Source: Neolewinella aquimaris
Lineage (GTDB): Bacteria > Bacteroidota > Bacteroidia > Chitinophagales > Saprospiraceae
Length of the DNA: 64,000 bases
Assembly (NCBI RefSeq): GCF_014197245.1
Contig: NZ_JACIFF010000002.1
Location: 120,250 to 184,249, forward strand
Direction: 5' to 3'
Shown here: positions 43,253-52,880 of the stretch, in pieces
Numbering within the stretch: the first letter of the stretch is position 1
Layout: every line of letters starts with the position of its first letter
Translations under genes and position numbers: made by a program
Notes under the pieces: generated by a model
What the model saw: only the letters and a program-made list of their open reading frames with translations
Databases searched by the model: none
What the model was told of the DNA's origin: nothing

Positions 43253-46200
43253 TCGCCTACTTCAAAACTGATCAGGCTCAGCTTATCCTTCAGGTAGACC
43301 GGTCGGTAGATCACCTGTAACACCTTGTCGCTCTCCCGTAACTCATCGACCGGGTACTCTACCAGCACCTGCAATTCCCCGTCCTTTATCCGCTGCAGGG
43401 CTGCGCGGAAGCGTGCCAGTCCACTCGTCGTAAGAAATTCACTGAGTGGTCTCTGCAGGTAATTATCCTTTCCATCTTCAAACCGCTGGACGTTATTGAC
43501 CATCACGAGGCGCTCGTTCTCCAAATTGATGAGTCCGGCTGCCCGGTGCAGGTTCGACATCATCCGCTGGTAGCGCTCGATGGTCTGGGTCGCCTGCTTC
43601 CTTTCTAGCTCCACATTGGTGATGTCGTGAATAATCAGCATGACCTGATCGACCGTCGCTTCTTCGCGGGAGTTGCCTTCGAAGTTACCGATCGGAATGA
43701 GCTCGATCTCGATCTTGGTGTCGGTACCTGCATCAGATTTTAGCGCGATGTTGACCAAATTCACCCTGGCCGTGTCGAAGGTATTGCGGAGGCTGTCGCT
43801 GAAGCGAACTTTGTCCTGGGCTGACCCGATGAGATCGGTGAAGTAAATCCCGAGCAGTGCTTCCTGGCTGTAGCCCGGCATGGGAAGATTGATGTCCTCG
43901 ATGCGGCTGTTTTCCTTTACGATTGCGATAATTTCCTGAGTGTTGTGGAAAATGGCCTCGTACTTGGTGGCCATGTCGGTCAGCCGCTTGCGGGTTCGCA
44001 CCAGGTCGTTGATGTCGACGAACGTGATGACGACTCCCGCTACTTCCTGACGGTCCGTCAGGTACGGGAGTATACGCAGCAGGTAGCAATTTCCGTTGCG
44101 GTCCTCGATTTCCTGATCGATGCGGGTATTGTCCTCCAGCACCTGTGCACAGAGCTGATCGATCACCAGCGTATTGAAGGGGGTAGCAAAGGCGGCAATG
44201 GGACGACCGATATCCGAGGTGTGGAGGTCGAACTGTTGCCCGATGCCCGGCGTAAATCTTCTGATCCGAAGGTCGTTGTCGACGAATATGGTGGAAATCT
44301 GAGTGCTCTTCATCAGATTGGTCACATCATTATTGATGTCGTTCAGCTCCTCGTTTTTCCGCTGAAACTCATTGTTGACGGTGTACAATTCCTCGTTGAC
44401 CGACTGAAGCTCTTCGTTCGTGCTCTGCATCTCCTCATTGGAGGCCAATAGTTCCCGGTTGCTGGACTGAAGCTCTTCGTTCGTGGCTTCGAGTTCGTTG
44501 TACAGTTTGTGGGCCCGTTGTTCGGACCGCAGCAACTCGGTTTGCAGTTCCCGAATTTTTTCCTTCAGGCGATTGGTAACCGTATAGACCTCTCCGTCGT
44601 CGCCCTTGGTGGGTAGTTCGACGTCTTCCACCGGCACAAATTCTACCGTGGCCACTTCCTGACCGGCTTCAAGAAAATCCTGCACGCCAAATCGGACCTT
44701 CATCAACCGTTCGGGCTGATCCCTGCCGGCGATGTTGACCTGCTCGTAGGATCCGTTGCTTTTCGACTTCATCACCCGGTCCACTCCGGCCGTAATGACT
44801 TTCTGAGCATCGTCATTCATGACCGTCAACAGGGAGAGCCGCGCATTGTACCGCGGCATTTGCAGGATTCCGTTGAAATCTCCGTTCAGGTACAGTATGT
44901 CGTAATTCCGGTCGACGAATAAGGTGGGCGGTGCATACCGTTCCGATAAGTACCGGGCGTAGATATCCATGGTGGTCTTTCCTTTAGATGGTGTCTGCTC
45001 GGCCGTCTGTTCCGGTTGCAAACTGCTCCTTTCCTTTAATTTAGGTTGCGAACCTAACTGGGGTGTCTTGTTGATAGTGATCGGCTGGAATACCGGTGCG
45101 ATCGTCTCGCCGGACAGTGTCTTGCCCCCCACCTTTTTGTGGTAGATCTTCCAGCGACGATTGACGGAAGTGAATGCCGACTTCATTGGCCCCAGGCTCT
45201 CGCTTGGCCCGAGGAAGAGGTAGCCCGTCGGGTTAAGTCCGAAATGAAAGTTTGCCAATATGCGTTGCTGAATATCCGAATTGATGTAGATCAGGAAATT
45301 CCGGCACGACAGCAAGTCGATGCGGATGAAGGGCGGGTCGTCCAGTAGGTTCTGAACGGCAAAAAGAATGTTCTCCTTCAGTTCGGTCTTCACCTGGTAC
45401 CCACTCGACGTCGGCGAAAAATACCGTTGGAGGTAGCCGGCCGGCAGGTCAGCGGCAATCGTACTGTCGTATATCCCCTGTGAGGCGAAGATGATAGAAT
45501 TCCGGTCGACGTCCGATCCAAAAATCCGGTAGGGGACGTTTAGATTATTCCCATCTACGTACTCCTGCATGAGAATGGCTACGGAGTATGCTTCCTCGCC
45601 GGTGGAGCAGGACGGCACCCACACCCGCACCTCCTCGTCGGTCGTTTTGTGCTCAAACAGTTTCGGTATAATCTGATTTTTTAGAATCTCAAAGGCTTCC
45701 TGATCGCGAAAGAATCGGGTGACGCCGATCAGAAAACTCTGCCGCAGCTGCTGTAGCTCTTCTTCGTTCTCCAGCGTCGTCGTAATGTACGCCCGGAGGC
45801 TCTCCGCCTCGGTGATGAGGATCCGCTTTTCAATTCGACGTAAGATGGTAGTCTGCCGGTAGTGGGTGAAGTCTATCCGCGTCGTTACCCTGATTCGTTC
45901 AAGTAAAGTGTTCAGCAACTCGGCGTCGTTAAGGTCCGTCAGTTGCGTCGTCTCCAACTGCACGGAACGCCCCTGCCGGAGAATCATCGTCAGGCGACTG
46001 GCCAGCAGGGCCGGCGGGAGAACAACGTCGGCTATGTGCTGCCGCACGACGGATCGTGGCATCCCGTTGAATTGAGCGGAGTCCGGGTGCTGAACCATGA
46101 CCAGCCCCCCCCGGGCTTTGATCTCCTTCATGCCACGGCTACCGTCCGTTCCCATTCCCGACAGTACGATGCCGATGGCCTCTTCCTTGCGGGATTCCGC

Positions 46201-46533
46201 CAGGCTAAAGAAAAAGTCGTCGATGGGCAGGTAAAGGGCATTGCGGACCGGATCGCGTGGGGTAAGCCATAGCATGTCGCTGACGGTCACCTCGAACTTC
46301 GGCTGGTTCACGTAAATGTGATCCGGTTCCGCCAGGGTGTTTTTTTTGAGGGGCACGACGGGCATTTTCGAAGACCGCTGCAGGATGCTAGCCATCGAGC
46401 TCAGGTGATCGAGGGGCAAATGCTGTACCACCACAAAGGCCACCCCTAATTTGGCGGGCAGCTCCGAAAAAAAAGATTCAAGTGCCTGTAGTCCTCCGGC
46501 CGATGCACCAATACCAATTATTCTTACGGCCAT
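43249..46533 (-). CDS. CheB/CheR fusion protein with PAS domains
   Basis: 1094 residues from the ATG at 46533, which opens directly on the first CheB strand. CheB methylesterase domain: Ser in 'GIGASAGGLQAL', His in 'VVQHLPLDH', Asp in 'GMGTDGSRGM'. CheR domain: N-terminal helical part near 210, SAM motif 'WVPSCSTGEEAYSVAI'. A PAS-like domain, a coiled coil rich in 'NEELQSSNRELLASNEEMQS' repeats, and further PAS domains follow. No kinase or receiver domain is seen. Such CheB-CheR-PAS proteins occur outside flagellar chemotaxis and may methylate and demethylate an unknown target. A small hairpin (46559-46580) lies between it and the 121-aa gene upstream. Confidence 0.9.
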   Translation of the reverse strand: MAVRIIGIGASAGGLQALESFFSELPAKLGVAFVVVQHLPLDHLSSMASILQRSSKMPVVPLKKNTLAEPDHIYVNQPKFEVTVSDMLWLTPRDPVRNALYLPIDDFFFSLAESRKEEAIGIVLSGMGTDGSRGMKEIKARGGLVMVQHPDSAQFNGMPRSVVRQHIADVVLPPALLASRLTMILRQGRSVQLETTQLTDLNDAELLNTLLERIRVTTRIDFTHYRQTTILRRIEKRILITEAESLRAYITTTLENEEELQQLRQSFLIGVTRFFRDQEAFEILKNQIIPKLFEHKTTDEEVRVWVPSCSTGEEAYSVAILMQEYVDGNNLNVPYRIFGSDVDRNSIIFASQGIYDSTIAADLPAGYLQRYFSPTSSGYQVKTELKENILFAVQNLLDDPPFIRIDLLSCRNFLIYINSDIQQRILANFHFGLNPTGYLFLGPSESLGPMKSAFTSVNRRWKIYHKKVGGKTLSGETIAPVFQPITINKTPQLGSQPKLKERSSLQPEQTAEQTPSKGKTTMDIYARYLSERYAPPTLFVDRNYDILYLNGDFNGILQMPRYNARLSLLTVMNDDAQKVITAGVDRVMKSKSNGSYEQVNIAGRDQPERLMKVRFGVQDFLEAGQEVATVEFVPVEDVELPTKGDDGEVYTVTNRLKEKIRELQTELLRSEQRAHKLYNELEATNEELQSSNRELLASNEEMQSTNEELQSVNEELYTVNNEFQRKNEELNDINNDVTNLMKSTQISTIFVDNDLRIRRFTPGIGQQFDLHTSDIGRPIAAFATPFNTLVIDQLCAQVLEDNTRIDQEIEDRNGNCYLLRILPYLTDRQEVAGVVITFVDINDLVRTRKRLTDMATKYEAIFHNTQEIIAIVKENSRIEDINLPMPGYSQEALLGIYFTDLIGSAQDKVRFSDSLRNTFDTARVNLVNIALKSDAGTDTKIEIELIPIGNFEGNSREEATVDQVMLIIHDITNVELERKQATQTIERYQRMMSNLHRAAGLINLENERLVMVNNVQRFEDGKDNYLQRPLSEFLTTSGLARFRAALQRIKDGELQVLVEYPVDELRESDKVLQVIYRPVYLKDKLSLISFEVGD

Positions 46534-46636
46534 ACTTGAAAGTGTAATAAACAGCGGGTGCCCATCAGCTCCAATGGGCAATAATTCAGGGACTGAGACG
46601 CGAATGCGCACAATCTACATAACGCCCCTCTGTAGT

Positions 46637-47002
46637 CTAATCGAGGTCAAAGTTACTCCAAATCGACTTCCACTGATTCAAGTACTGATGATCGGGGCAA
46701 GTATCGGAGATCATCATGGCCCCCAGCCTGATCTGGTACGAGATCACTTCCGGAAGCAGGGTGGAGTGTAACACTTCGAGCTCTTCCTGTAGTTCTCCGT
46801 CGGAACGGGACAACTCTCTGCGAAAGTAAGCCAGCTTCTGTCGGGTGATCCGCCAGGTCTGGTGCAGGTGACTCTGCAGCGCAGGTGGAATGGGAAGGGC
46901 CTGAATCAGCCGGACGACTTCCGCCGATTGTCCGTCAAGGCGATCAAGGTAAGCGACGGTATTGCCCCCAAAAGTGGAGCAAGTATCCTGTAGGTTTGAC
47001 AT
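46637..47002 (-). CDS. small helical protein of unknown function upstream of cheBR
   Basis: 121 residues with no signal or membrane segment, largely helical ('YLDRLDGQSAEVVRLIQALP', 'QTWRITRQKLAYFRRELSRS', 'ELQEELEVLHSTLLPEVISY'). I do not recognise a family. It lies 103 bases upstream of the CheB/CheR gene on the same strand and downstream of CheB, so it is likely part of that signalling set. The preceding gap (47003-47177) is strikingly AT-rich and probably holds its promoter. Confidence 0.65.
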   Translation of the reverse strand: MSNLQDTCSTFGGNTVAYLDRLDGQSAEVVRLIQALPIPPALQSHLHQTWRITRQKLAYFRRELSRSDGELQEELEVLHSTLLPEVISYQIRLGAMMISDTCPDHQYLNQWKSIWSNFDLD

Positions 47003-47177
47003 GAGATTGTAACTATAGAAAATTCAATCATATCAATCAAAAACCATACCAACTATTCAAATCACTGCTATTCAACCACAAACGCGTTAGGTAAAGTTTA
47101 ATACGAATCGCTGCGGGATGGGATTATACAATATAATAATCCTTGTTACTAAATGTAATAAATTATGAAATATAACA
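47003..47177. other. AT-rich intergenic segment
   Basis: 175 bases of clearly higher A+T than the surroundings, with no ORF. It contains a 7-bp inverted repeat GGATTAT / ATAATCC (47121-47127 and 47136-47142, 8-nt loop). It probably carries the promoter of the 121-aa gene; no consensus TAnnTTTG is seen. Confidence 0.5.
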
Positions 47178-48239
47178 TTACTCCCCCGCGGGTTTGGTTG
47201 TGGCGTCCAGTTGAGTACCGGAATACGACGGGTCGCTGGTAATGATCATGCGTTGTACGTCCACCGCCTGGCGCTGAAATCGCAACGCGCGCTCCCGGTA
47301 CTGCTGGGCAAGTTCATCGCCGAGCCCCTCCTGGATCTTATCGGCCATCCGTTCGAGCAACAACCGGGCTTCTTCCATTCCCCGCATCAGTTCCCACATG
47401 CTCTTCTCGAGGTTGTCGCGCAAGCTGTTGAGCAGGGAGTCGCCCGTATGGGCGTGGCCGGTGTGGCAGCGGTAACGGACCAGGTGGCCCTCTTCAAACT
47501 GGGTAAGGGCGCCGTGGCACTCCGGACAGGTTAGCGGCGACGGCCCGCCGTGCTCCAGCAGCCCCATCATAAGCCCGTTGTCTCCCTTTCCGATTCCAAT
47601 TTCTATCTGTAACAATTTTTCGTCCGTCAACCCGGCCCCGCCCGATGTTGGTACGATCCTCTCCCGGCAGATGCTTCCCATCAACTTACCGATCTCATCG
47701 GCCCGCAAAACGTGATCCACCTCGGTATACTGCATCACACCACTGGGCATATCGGGGAAGATAGCCTCCTCAGGGTCCTGCACTATGGCCGTTCCTCCGT
47801 AGCGCTTGATCGTCCACATCCCCGAGGTGCCGTCGTTCAGCACACCGCTCAGCACGATTCCCACGACGCGTTCCCGGTAGCAAACCGAAGCGGAGCGAAA
47901 CAGCGTATCGACCGCCGGCCGGAACCGGTTCTCACGCGGCCCCTTGGAGACGACGACGCGGTTGTCCTCCACGATGAGGTGGCGATCCGCACTCGCCATG
48001 TAGATTACCCCGGACCGCACGACCTCCCCATCCTCGCCCCGCTTAACCTCCAGATTGGTGTGGTGCTGGAGGATCGTGCCGAGGTTGCTCTGGGCGTAAG
48101 GCGGCATGTGCTGCACGATGAAGATCGCCGCGGGCAGATCGTCGGGCAGTGCCTTGACCATACTGATGATGGCTTCCAATCCGCCGGCCGAGGCACCGAT
48201 CACGAAGATGTTCCGGTAATTTTTTTGCAGTGTGGCCAT
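47178..48239 (-). CDS. stand-alone CheB-type protein-glutamate methylesterase
   Basis: 353 residues. The CheB domain fills the first 190 residues, with Ser in 'VIGASAGGLEAI', His in 'IVQHMPPYAQ' and Asp in 'SGVLNDGTSGMW'. There is no N-terminal receiver domain. A Cys-x2-Cys ... Cys-x2-His-like zinc motif ('CPECHGAL' ... 'YRCHTGH') near residue 240 and a C-terminal helical hairpin with a coiled-coil pattern follow. This CheB plus C-terminal zinc/helical domain form recurs next to CheB/CheR-PAS fusions. The substrate is unknown. It is divergent from the epimerase gene. Confidence 0.88.
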   Translation of the reverse strand: MATLQKNYRNIFVIGASAGGLEAIISMVKALPDDLPAAIFIVQHMPPYAQSNLGTILQHHTNLEVKRGEDGEVVRSGVIYMASADRHLIVEDNRVVVSKGPRENRFRPAVDTLFRSASVCYRERVVGIVLSGVLNDGTSGMWTIKRYGGTAIVQDPEEAIFPDMPSGVMQYTEVDHVLRADEIGKLMGSICRERIVPTSGGAGLTDEKLLQIEIGIGKGDNGLMMGLLEHGGPSPLTCPECHGALTQFEEGHLVRYRCHTGHAHTGDSLLNSLRDNLEKSMWELMRGMEEARLLLERMADKIQEGLGDELAQQYRERALRFQRQAVDVQRMIITSDPSYSGTQLDATTKPAGE

Positions 48240-48334
48240 AGGTGTTTCATGAGAGCGGCGGCGCGCAGGAGCAACGAAACTACGGAAAATAGTGCAGCCG
48301 GCCGGTATACCTTCGTCGTTCTATCTACCCATAC

Positions 48335-49435
48335 ATGCTCATCCAAGAAATCGTTCTCTTTCCGCTCCGAATCCCCCTCTCCAAACCCTTCGTTATCTCG
48401 CTGGGCCCGCTTACCCACGCGGAAAACCTGTTCGTGAGAATCCGTACCCGCGACGGGCGCACGGGCTGGGGGGAGGCTAGTCCGTTCCCCACGATTCACG
48501 GGGAAACCCTGGACGGAGCGCTGGCAATTGCTGCCTTTTTGGCACCAAAGTTGCTTGGACTTGCGGCTGACACCGCACCTGCGTACACCGCCCTGCTCCG
48601 ACGTACGATCCACGGAAACCACGCCCTTAAGTCCGCCTTCGACATGGCGTGTCACGATATTGCCGCCCAGGCGGCCGGCTTACCCCTGTACCGCTACCTG
48701 GGAGGCAACTCCCCGAGAACTCTCTACACCGACTACACCGTAAGCCTGGGCCCGGCACACCAAATGGCGGCCGATGCCCGGGAGATCAAAGCGGCCGGGT
48801 ACCCGGTGATAAAGGTTAAACTGGGCGATGGTGCCGAACGGGACGTCGAGCGGATCGCGGCCATCTCTGCCGCAGTGGGCCACCAAATACCGCTGCGCAT
48901 CGACGCCAATCAGGGCTGGACCTTCGAAGAAGCGGTAATCGCCCTGCGCGGGCTGGCCGGCTTCAATATTCAACACTGCGAAGCCCCGATCGACCGTTAC
49001 GAATGGATGCGCCTCCCCGAATTGCGCCGCCTGAGCCCCATTCCGCTTATGGCCGACGAAAGTTGCTGGAACGTAGACGACGCCCGCAGGCTCACGGCCA
49101 TCGGTGCCGTAGATCGCATAAACATCAAGCTGAGCAAATCCGGTGGCCTCTACGGCGCGCGCCGCATTGCCGAAACGGTCGATCTGCCGCTACAGGTCGG
49201 TGGGTTCCTGGAGTCCCGCCTGGGCTTCACCGCCGCGGCTCACTTCGCCATGAGCACGGACCAGGTGGAATACTGCGACTTCGATACGCCCCTGATGCAG
49301 GTGGAGGATCCGGTGGAGGGGGGAATTACTTACGGAAGCGGGGGACAGGTACACCTCCCCGATGCGATCGGCCTCGGCGCCCGCCTACGCCCGGAATATC
49401 AATTACCTTCGTCTCCCCAAACAGTTATATCATGA
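48335..49435 (+). CDS. dipeptide epimerase (enolase superfamily, L-Ala-D/L-Glu type)
   Basis: 366 residues. The enolase-superfamily barrel has the catalytic Lys pair in 'VIKVKLG' and '[10 protein letters not shown]', and metal ligands Asp in 'RIDANQGW', Glu in 'HCEAPI' and Asp in 'MADESCW'. The motif set is that of muconate lactonising enzyme-type dipeptide epimerases, which recycle murein peptides. A weak -7-like TACCTTCG lies at 48308-48315. The stop codon overlaps the fumC start by 4 bases, suggesting cotranscription. Confidence 0.9.
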   Translation: MLIQEIVLFPLRIPLSKPFVISLGPLTHAENLFVRIRTRDGRTGWGEASPFPTIHGETLDGALAIAAFLAPKLLGLAADTAPAYTALLRRTIHGNHALKSAFDMACHDIAAQAAGLPLYRYLGGNSPRTLYTDYTVSLGPAHQMAADAREIKAAGYPVIKVKLGDGAERDVERIAAISAAVGHQIPLRIDANQGWTFEEAVIALRGLAGFNIQHCEAPIDRYEWMRLPELRRLSPIPLMADESCWNVDDARRLTAIGAVDRINIKLSKSGGLYGARRIAETVDLPLQVGGFLESRLGFTAAAHFAMSTDQVEYCDFDTPLMQVEDPVEGGITYGSGGQVHLPDAIGLGARLRPEYQLPSSPQTVIS

Positions 49436-50814
49436 ATACCCGCCAGGAAAAAGACAGCATCGGATACGTAGACGTACCCGCCGAGCGCTACTGGGGTGCC
49501 CAGACCCAGCGCAGCTTCACCAACTTCGACATCGGAGGCCAGCTCATGCCCCGAGAGATCGTACGCGCTTTCGCAATTTTGAAGAAGGCCGCAGCCCGCA
49601 CCAATGCCGAACTGGGTGTACTCGACCGCCAAAAGTCCGACCTCATCGGACGCGTAGCCGATGAAATTCTGGCCGGCGAACTCGACGACGAATTTCCCCT
49701 GGTGGTCTGGCAGACGGGCTCCGGCACCCAATCTAACATGAACGTCAACGAGGTCATTGCCAACCGCGCACACGTGATCGACGGAGGAAAGCTGACCGAC
49801 GCCGATCGGGTTTTGCACCCCAACGACGACGTCAACAAGAGTCAGTCGAGCAACGATACCTTCCCCACCGCCATGCACATCGCGGCCTACGAAATTCTGA
49901 TCAAAACGACGGTTCCGGGAGTAGAGCAGTTGCGGGATACCCTGCGCGAAAAATCGGACAGCATGGCCGACGTGGTCAAGATCGGCCGCACTCACTTTAT
50001 GGATGCTACGCCCCTCACTCTGGGCCAGGAATTCAGCGGCTACGTCAGTCAGCTGGAGCACGGCCTGCGGGCGCTGCGCAATACCCTCGACCACCTGTCC
50101 GAGCTAGCCCTCGGGGGCACGGCCGTCGGTACCGGGCTCAACACGCCGGAGGGATACGCGGACCGGGTAGCCCAGGAGATTGCCGACCTCAGCGGTCACC
50201 CTTTTCGAAGTGCCGACAATAAATTCGAGGCACTGGCCGCCCACGACGCGATCGTAGAAGCCCACGGAGCCCTTAAGACCCTGGCCGTAAGCCTCACCAA
50301 GATCGGCAACGACATCCGGATGCTGAGCAGCGGACCGCGGTCGGGAATCGGTGAGATCGTCATTCCCGCCAACGAACCCGGCAGCAGCATTATGCCCGGC
50401 AAGGTCAATCCCACCCAGAGCGAGGCCCTCACCATGGCCATGGCCCAGGTGCTCGGCAACGACGTGGCCATCAACATCGGCGGCATGAACGGACACTTCG
50501 AACTGAACGTGTTCAAGCCGATGATGATCTACAACTTCCTCATCAGTGCCCGCCTCATTGGCGATGCCTGCCGCAGTTTCGACGCCAACTGTGCCCGCGG
50601 CATCGAGCCCAATCGCAAACGGATCACCGAGCACCTGAACAACAGCCTGATGCTGGTCACCGCGCTGAATACGAAGATCGGGTACGACAAGGCCGCGACC
50701 ATTGCCAAGAAGGCCTACGCCGACGATACCACCCTAAAGGCGGCGGCCCTCGAACTCGGCTACCTCACCGGCGAAGAATTCGACGCCTGGGTAAAGCCGG
50801 AGGATATGATCTAG
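49432..50814 (+). CDS. fumC: class II fumarate hydratase
   Basis: 460 residues from the ATG at 49432; the longer frame is the epimerase shadow. Conserved segments are '[13 protein letters not shown]', '[19 protein letters not shown]', '[14 protein letters not shown]', '[16 protein letters not shown]', and the fumarase/aspartase signature '[11 protein letters not shown]'. It interconverts fumarate and malate in the TCA cycle and is oxygen-stable, without an iron-sulfur cluster. Coupled to the epimerase by an ATGA overlap. Confidence 0.97.
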   Translation: MNTRQEKDSIGYVDVPAERYWGAQTQRSFTNFDIGGQLMPREIVRAFAILKKAAARTNAELGVLDRQKSDLIGRVADEILAGELDDEFPLVVWQTGSGTQSNMNVNEVIANRAHVIDGGKLTDADRVLHPNDDVNKSQSSNDTFPTAMHIAAYEILIKTTVPGVEQLRDTLREKSDSMADVVKIGRTHFMDATPLTLGQEFSGYVSQLEHGLRALRNTLDHLSELALGGTAVGTGLNTPEGYADRVAQEIADLSGHPFRSADNKFEALAAHDAIVEAHGALKTLAVSLTKIGNDIRMLSSGPRSGIGEIVIPANEPGSSIMPGKVNPTQSEALTMAMAQVLGNDVAINIGGMNGHFELNVFKPMMIYNFLISARLIGDACRSFDANCARGIEPNRKRITEHLNNSLMLVTALNTKIGYDKAATIAKKAYADDTTLKAAALELGYLTGEEFDAWVKPEDMI

Positions 50815-50839
50815 CCGCCCCACCCCACTACACCAACTT

Positions 50840-52858
50840 ATGTCCTTTCTCTTTCCTTCCTTCCTCTGGGCGCTCGGCCTGATCGCCATTCCGGTGATCA
50901 TTCACCTGTTCTACTTCCGGCGGTTTCGCAAGGTGTACTTCAGCAACGTCCGTTTCCTGCGGGAAGTAAAGGAAGAGACCAGTATGCGGAGCCGGTTAAG
51001 GAATCTCCTGATCCTCCTGCTGCGGTGCCTAGCCGTGGCCGCCCTGGTCGTTGCCTTCGCCCAGCCCTTTCTTCCGGCCGACCGGGGTATGATCGCGGGC
51101 CGTAAGGACGTGAGCATTTACGTAGACAACAGCTTCAGCATGGGTGCCGAAAGCGACCGGGCCCCACTGCTGCAACTGGCGCGGGACCGGGCGCGGGATA
51201 TCGTCAGCGCCTATGGCCCCGAAGACCGCTTCCAGGTCCTCACCAATTCCTTTAGCGGCAGCAGTCAGCGGCTGGTGGGACGGGAGGACGCATTGCTGGC
51301 CATCGACGAGATTGCCGTTGTGCCGGAAAGTCGCAAGCTTTCCCAAGTGCTGGATCGCCAGGCAGCGGCCCTCTCCTCCGCGGACGGCGACAACCGGATC
51401 GCTTACCTGATCTCGGATTTTCAGCAGAATATCACCGACATCGGGGAAGTAGATACTGCGGTCGACGTCAACCTACTTCCCCTGACCGCGGTGCGGGAGC
51501 GCAACGTAGCCGTAGATTCGGTGTGGTTCGACGCCCCCGTTCCCCAGTTCAACCAGAACAACCTCGTGCTCGTCCGCGTACGGAACTTCGGAAGCGAAGC
51601 CCAGGACAACGTTAGGCTCAGTCAGGTTTTCGAGGGGCAGAAAAAGCCCGGGGGCACCCTACGTATTCCGGCCGAGGATTACGTGATCGACAGCATCTAC
51701 CTTAACATCAGCCGATCGGGCACGGGCAACGCCGAACTGAGCATCACGGATTTTCCGGTTACGTTTGACGACACCTACTATATAGCTTTCCAGACGACCG
51801 GGCGCGTGCCGGTTCTCAACATCGACGGCGACGGCACGCCGGATCGCAACCTGGCCGCCGCGCTCCGGCTGGAGGTCTTTGAGCCCACCTTCGTCGGCGC
51901 CCAGAACATCGACTACGGCAATCTGGGCGCGTACCGACTCGTGGTCCTGACCGATCTGCCGGAGATCGCCAGCGGGCTCGGAGAACAACTTCGGCAGTAC
52001 GTGCGGGACGGAGGCAACCTGCTGATCTTCCCGCCCGCCGCGGCCGGCCTCACGAGCTACAACGCCCTGCTTTCCTCCTTCCCCGCCGACGAACTCCAGC
52101 CCTTCCAGCCCCAGACCCGGGAGGTAAGTACCATCAATGCGGCGGAGTTCATCTTCGACGGCGTCTTCGAGCGGGAACGGGGAGACCTCGATCTGCCCAC
52201 CAGCACCGGCAATTTTCCCCTCACCCGTTACGGCAACCGCCGGCAACAGCCGCTCCTCACCTACCGCGACGGCAGCACCGCACTGGCGAAGTACGCAGTG
52301 GAGGACGGCAACCTTTACCTGATGGCGTTTCCCCTCTCCCCCGAGGTCAGCGACCTTTCGGTCAATGCCGAAATATTCATTCCCATGCTGTACAAAATGG
52401 GGATCAGCAGTGGACGCCGCCGCCCCGTGGCCTACACCATCGGGCAGGACGAAGTCATCGAAACCAGCCGGCGGCAGGCCAGCGCGGAGATCGTGTACAA
52501 GCTGCGCGGTCCGGGGGGAGAGTTCATCCCCGAGCAGCGGACGATCGGCAACCGGGTGGCCCTCGGCCTGGGCGGTCAGGTGCCGGAAGCGGGAATCTAC
52601 GAACTCATCATCAACGAAGAAGTGGTGGAGTCGTTTGCCTTTAATTACGACCGAACGGAGTCTGACCTACGCTACACTTCCCCGGAAACACTGGCCGCGA
52701 TCCCTAATGTTTCCGTCCTCAACCCGGAAAGCCAGGCCACCCTTACCTCCGACATAAAGGAGCGCAGTGAGGGGCGCCCGCTCTGGAGGTACTTCATCTG
52801 GGCGGCCCTGATCTTTCTCCTCCTCGAAGCGGTCCTCCTGCGGTTCTGGAAGGTCTAG
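50840..52858 (+). CDS. BatA/VWA-domain membrane protein
   Basis: 672 residues. The N-terminus is the BatA-type double membrane hairpin ('FLFPSFLWALGLIAIPVIIH' and 'NLLILLLRCLAVAALVVAFA'), followed by a von Willebrand A domain with a MIDAS-like site 'VDNSFSMGAES'. A large periplasmic beta-rich region and a glutamine amidotransferase-like segment ('GAYRLVVLTDLPEIASGLGEQ') come next. A final membrane helix ('WRYFIWAALIFLLLEAVLL') closes the protein. Such proteins are common in Bacteroidota; a role in aerotolerance or envelope function is suggested only by homology. Confidence 0.85.
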   Translation: MSFLFPSFLWALGLIAIPVIIHLFYFRRFRKVYFSNVRFLREVKEETSMRSRLRNLLILLLRCLAVAALVVAFAQPFLPADRGMIAGRKDVSIYVDNSFSMGAESDRAPLLQLARDRARDIVSAYGPEDRFQVLTNSFSGSSQRLVGREDALLAIDEIAVVPESRKLSQVLDRQAAALSSADGDNRIAYLISDFQQNITDIGEVDTAVDVNLLPLTAVRERNVAVDSVWFDAPVPQFNQNNLVLVRVRNFGSEAQDNVRLSQVFEGQKKPGGTLRIPAEDYVIDSIYLNISRSGTGNAELSITDFPVTFDDTYYIAFQTTGRVPVLNIDGDGTPDRNLAAALRLEVFEPTFVGAQNIDYGNLGAYRLVVLTDLPEIASGLGEQLRQYVRDGGNLLIFPPAAAGLTSYNALLSSFPADELQPFQPQTREVSTINAAEFIFDGVFERERGDLDLPTSTGNFPLTRYGNRRQQPLLTYRDGSTALAKYAVEDGNLYLMAFPLSPEVSDLSVNAEIFIPMLYKMGISSGRRRPVAYTIGQDEVIETSRRQASAEIVYKLRGPGGEFIPEQRTIGNRVALGLGGQVPEAGIYELIINEEVVESFAFNYDRTESDLRYTSPETLAAIPNVSVLNPESQATLTSDIKERSEGRPLWRYFIWAALIFLLLEAVLLRFWKV

Positions 52859-52865
52859 AAAATGA

Positions 52866-52873
52866 TACCTTTG
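52866..52873 (+). promoter_or_regulatory. -7 promoter element TACCTTTG
   Basis: An exact TAnnTTTG match, 7 bases before the ATG at 52881. A leader of 0-2 nt is predicted for the dihydroorotase-like gene, so the message is probably leaderless. Confidence 0.65.
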
Positions 52874-52880
52874 GCCCACT

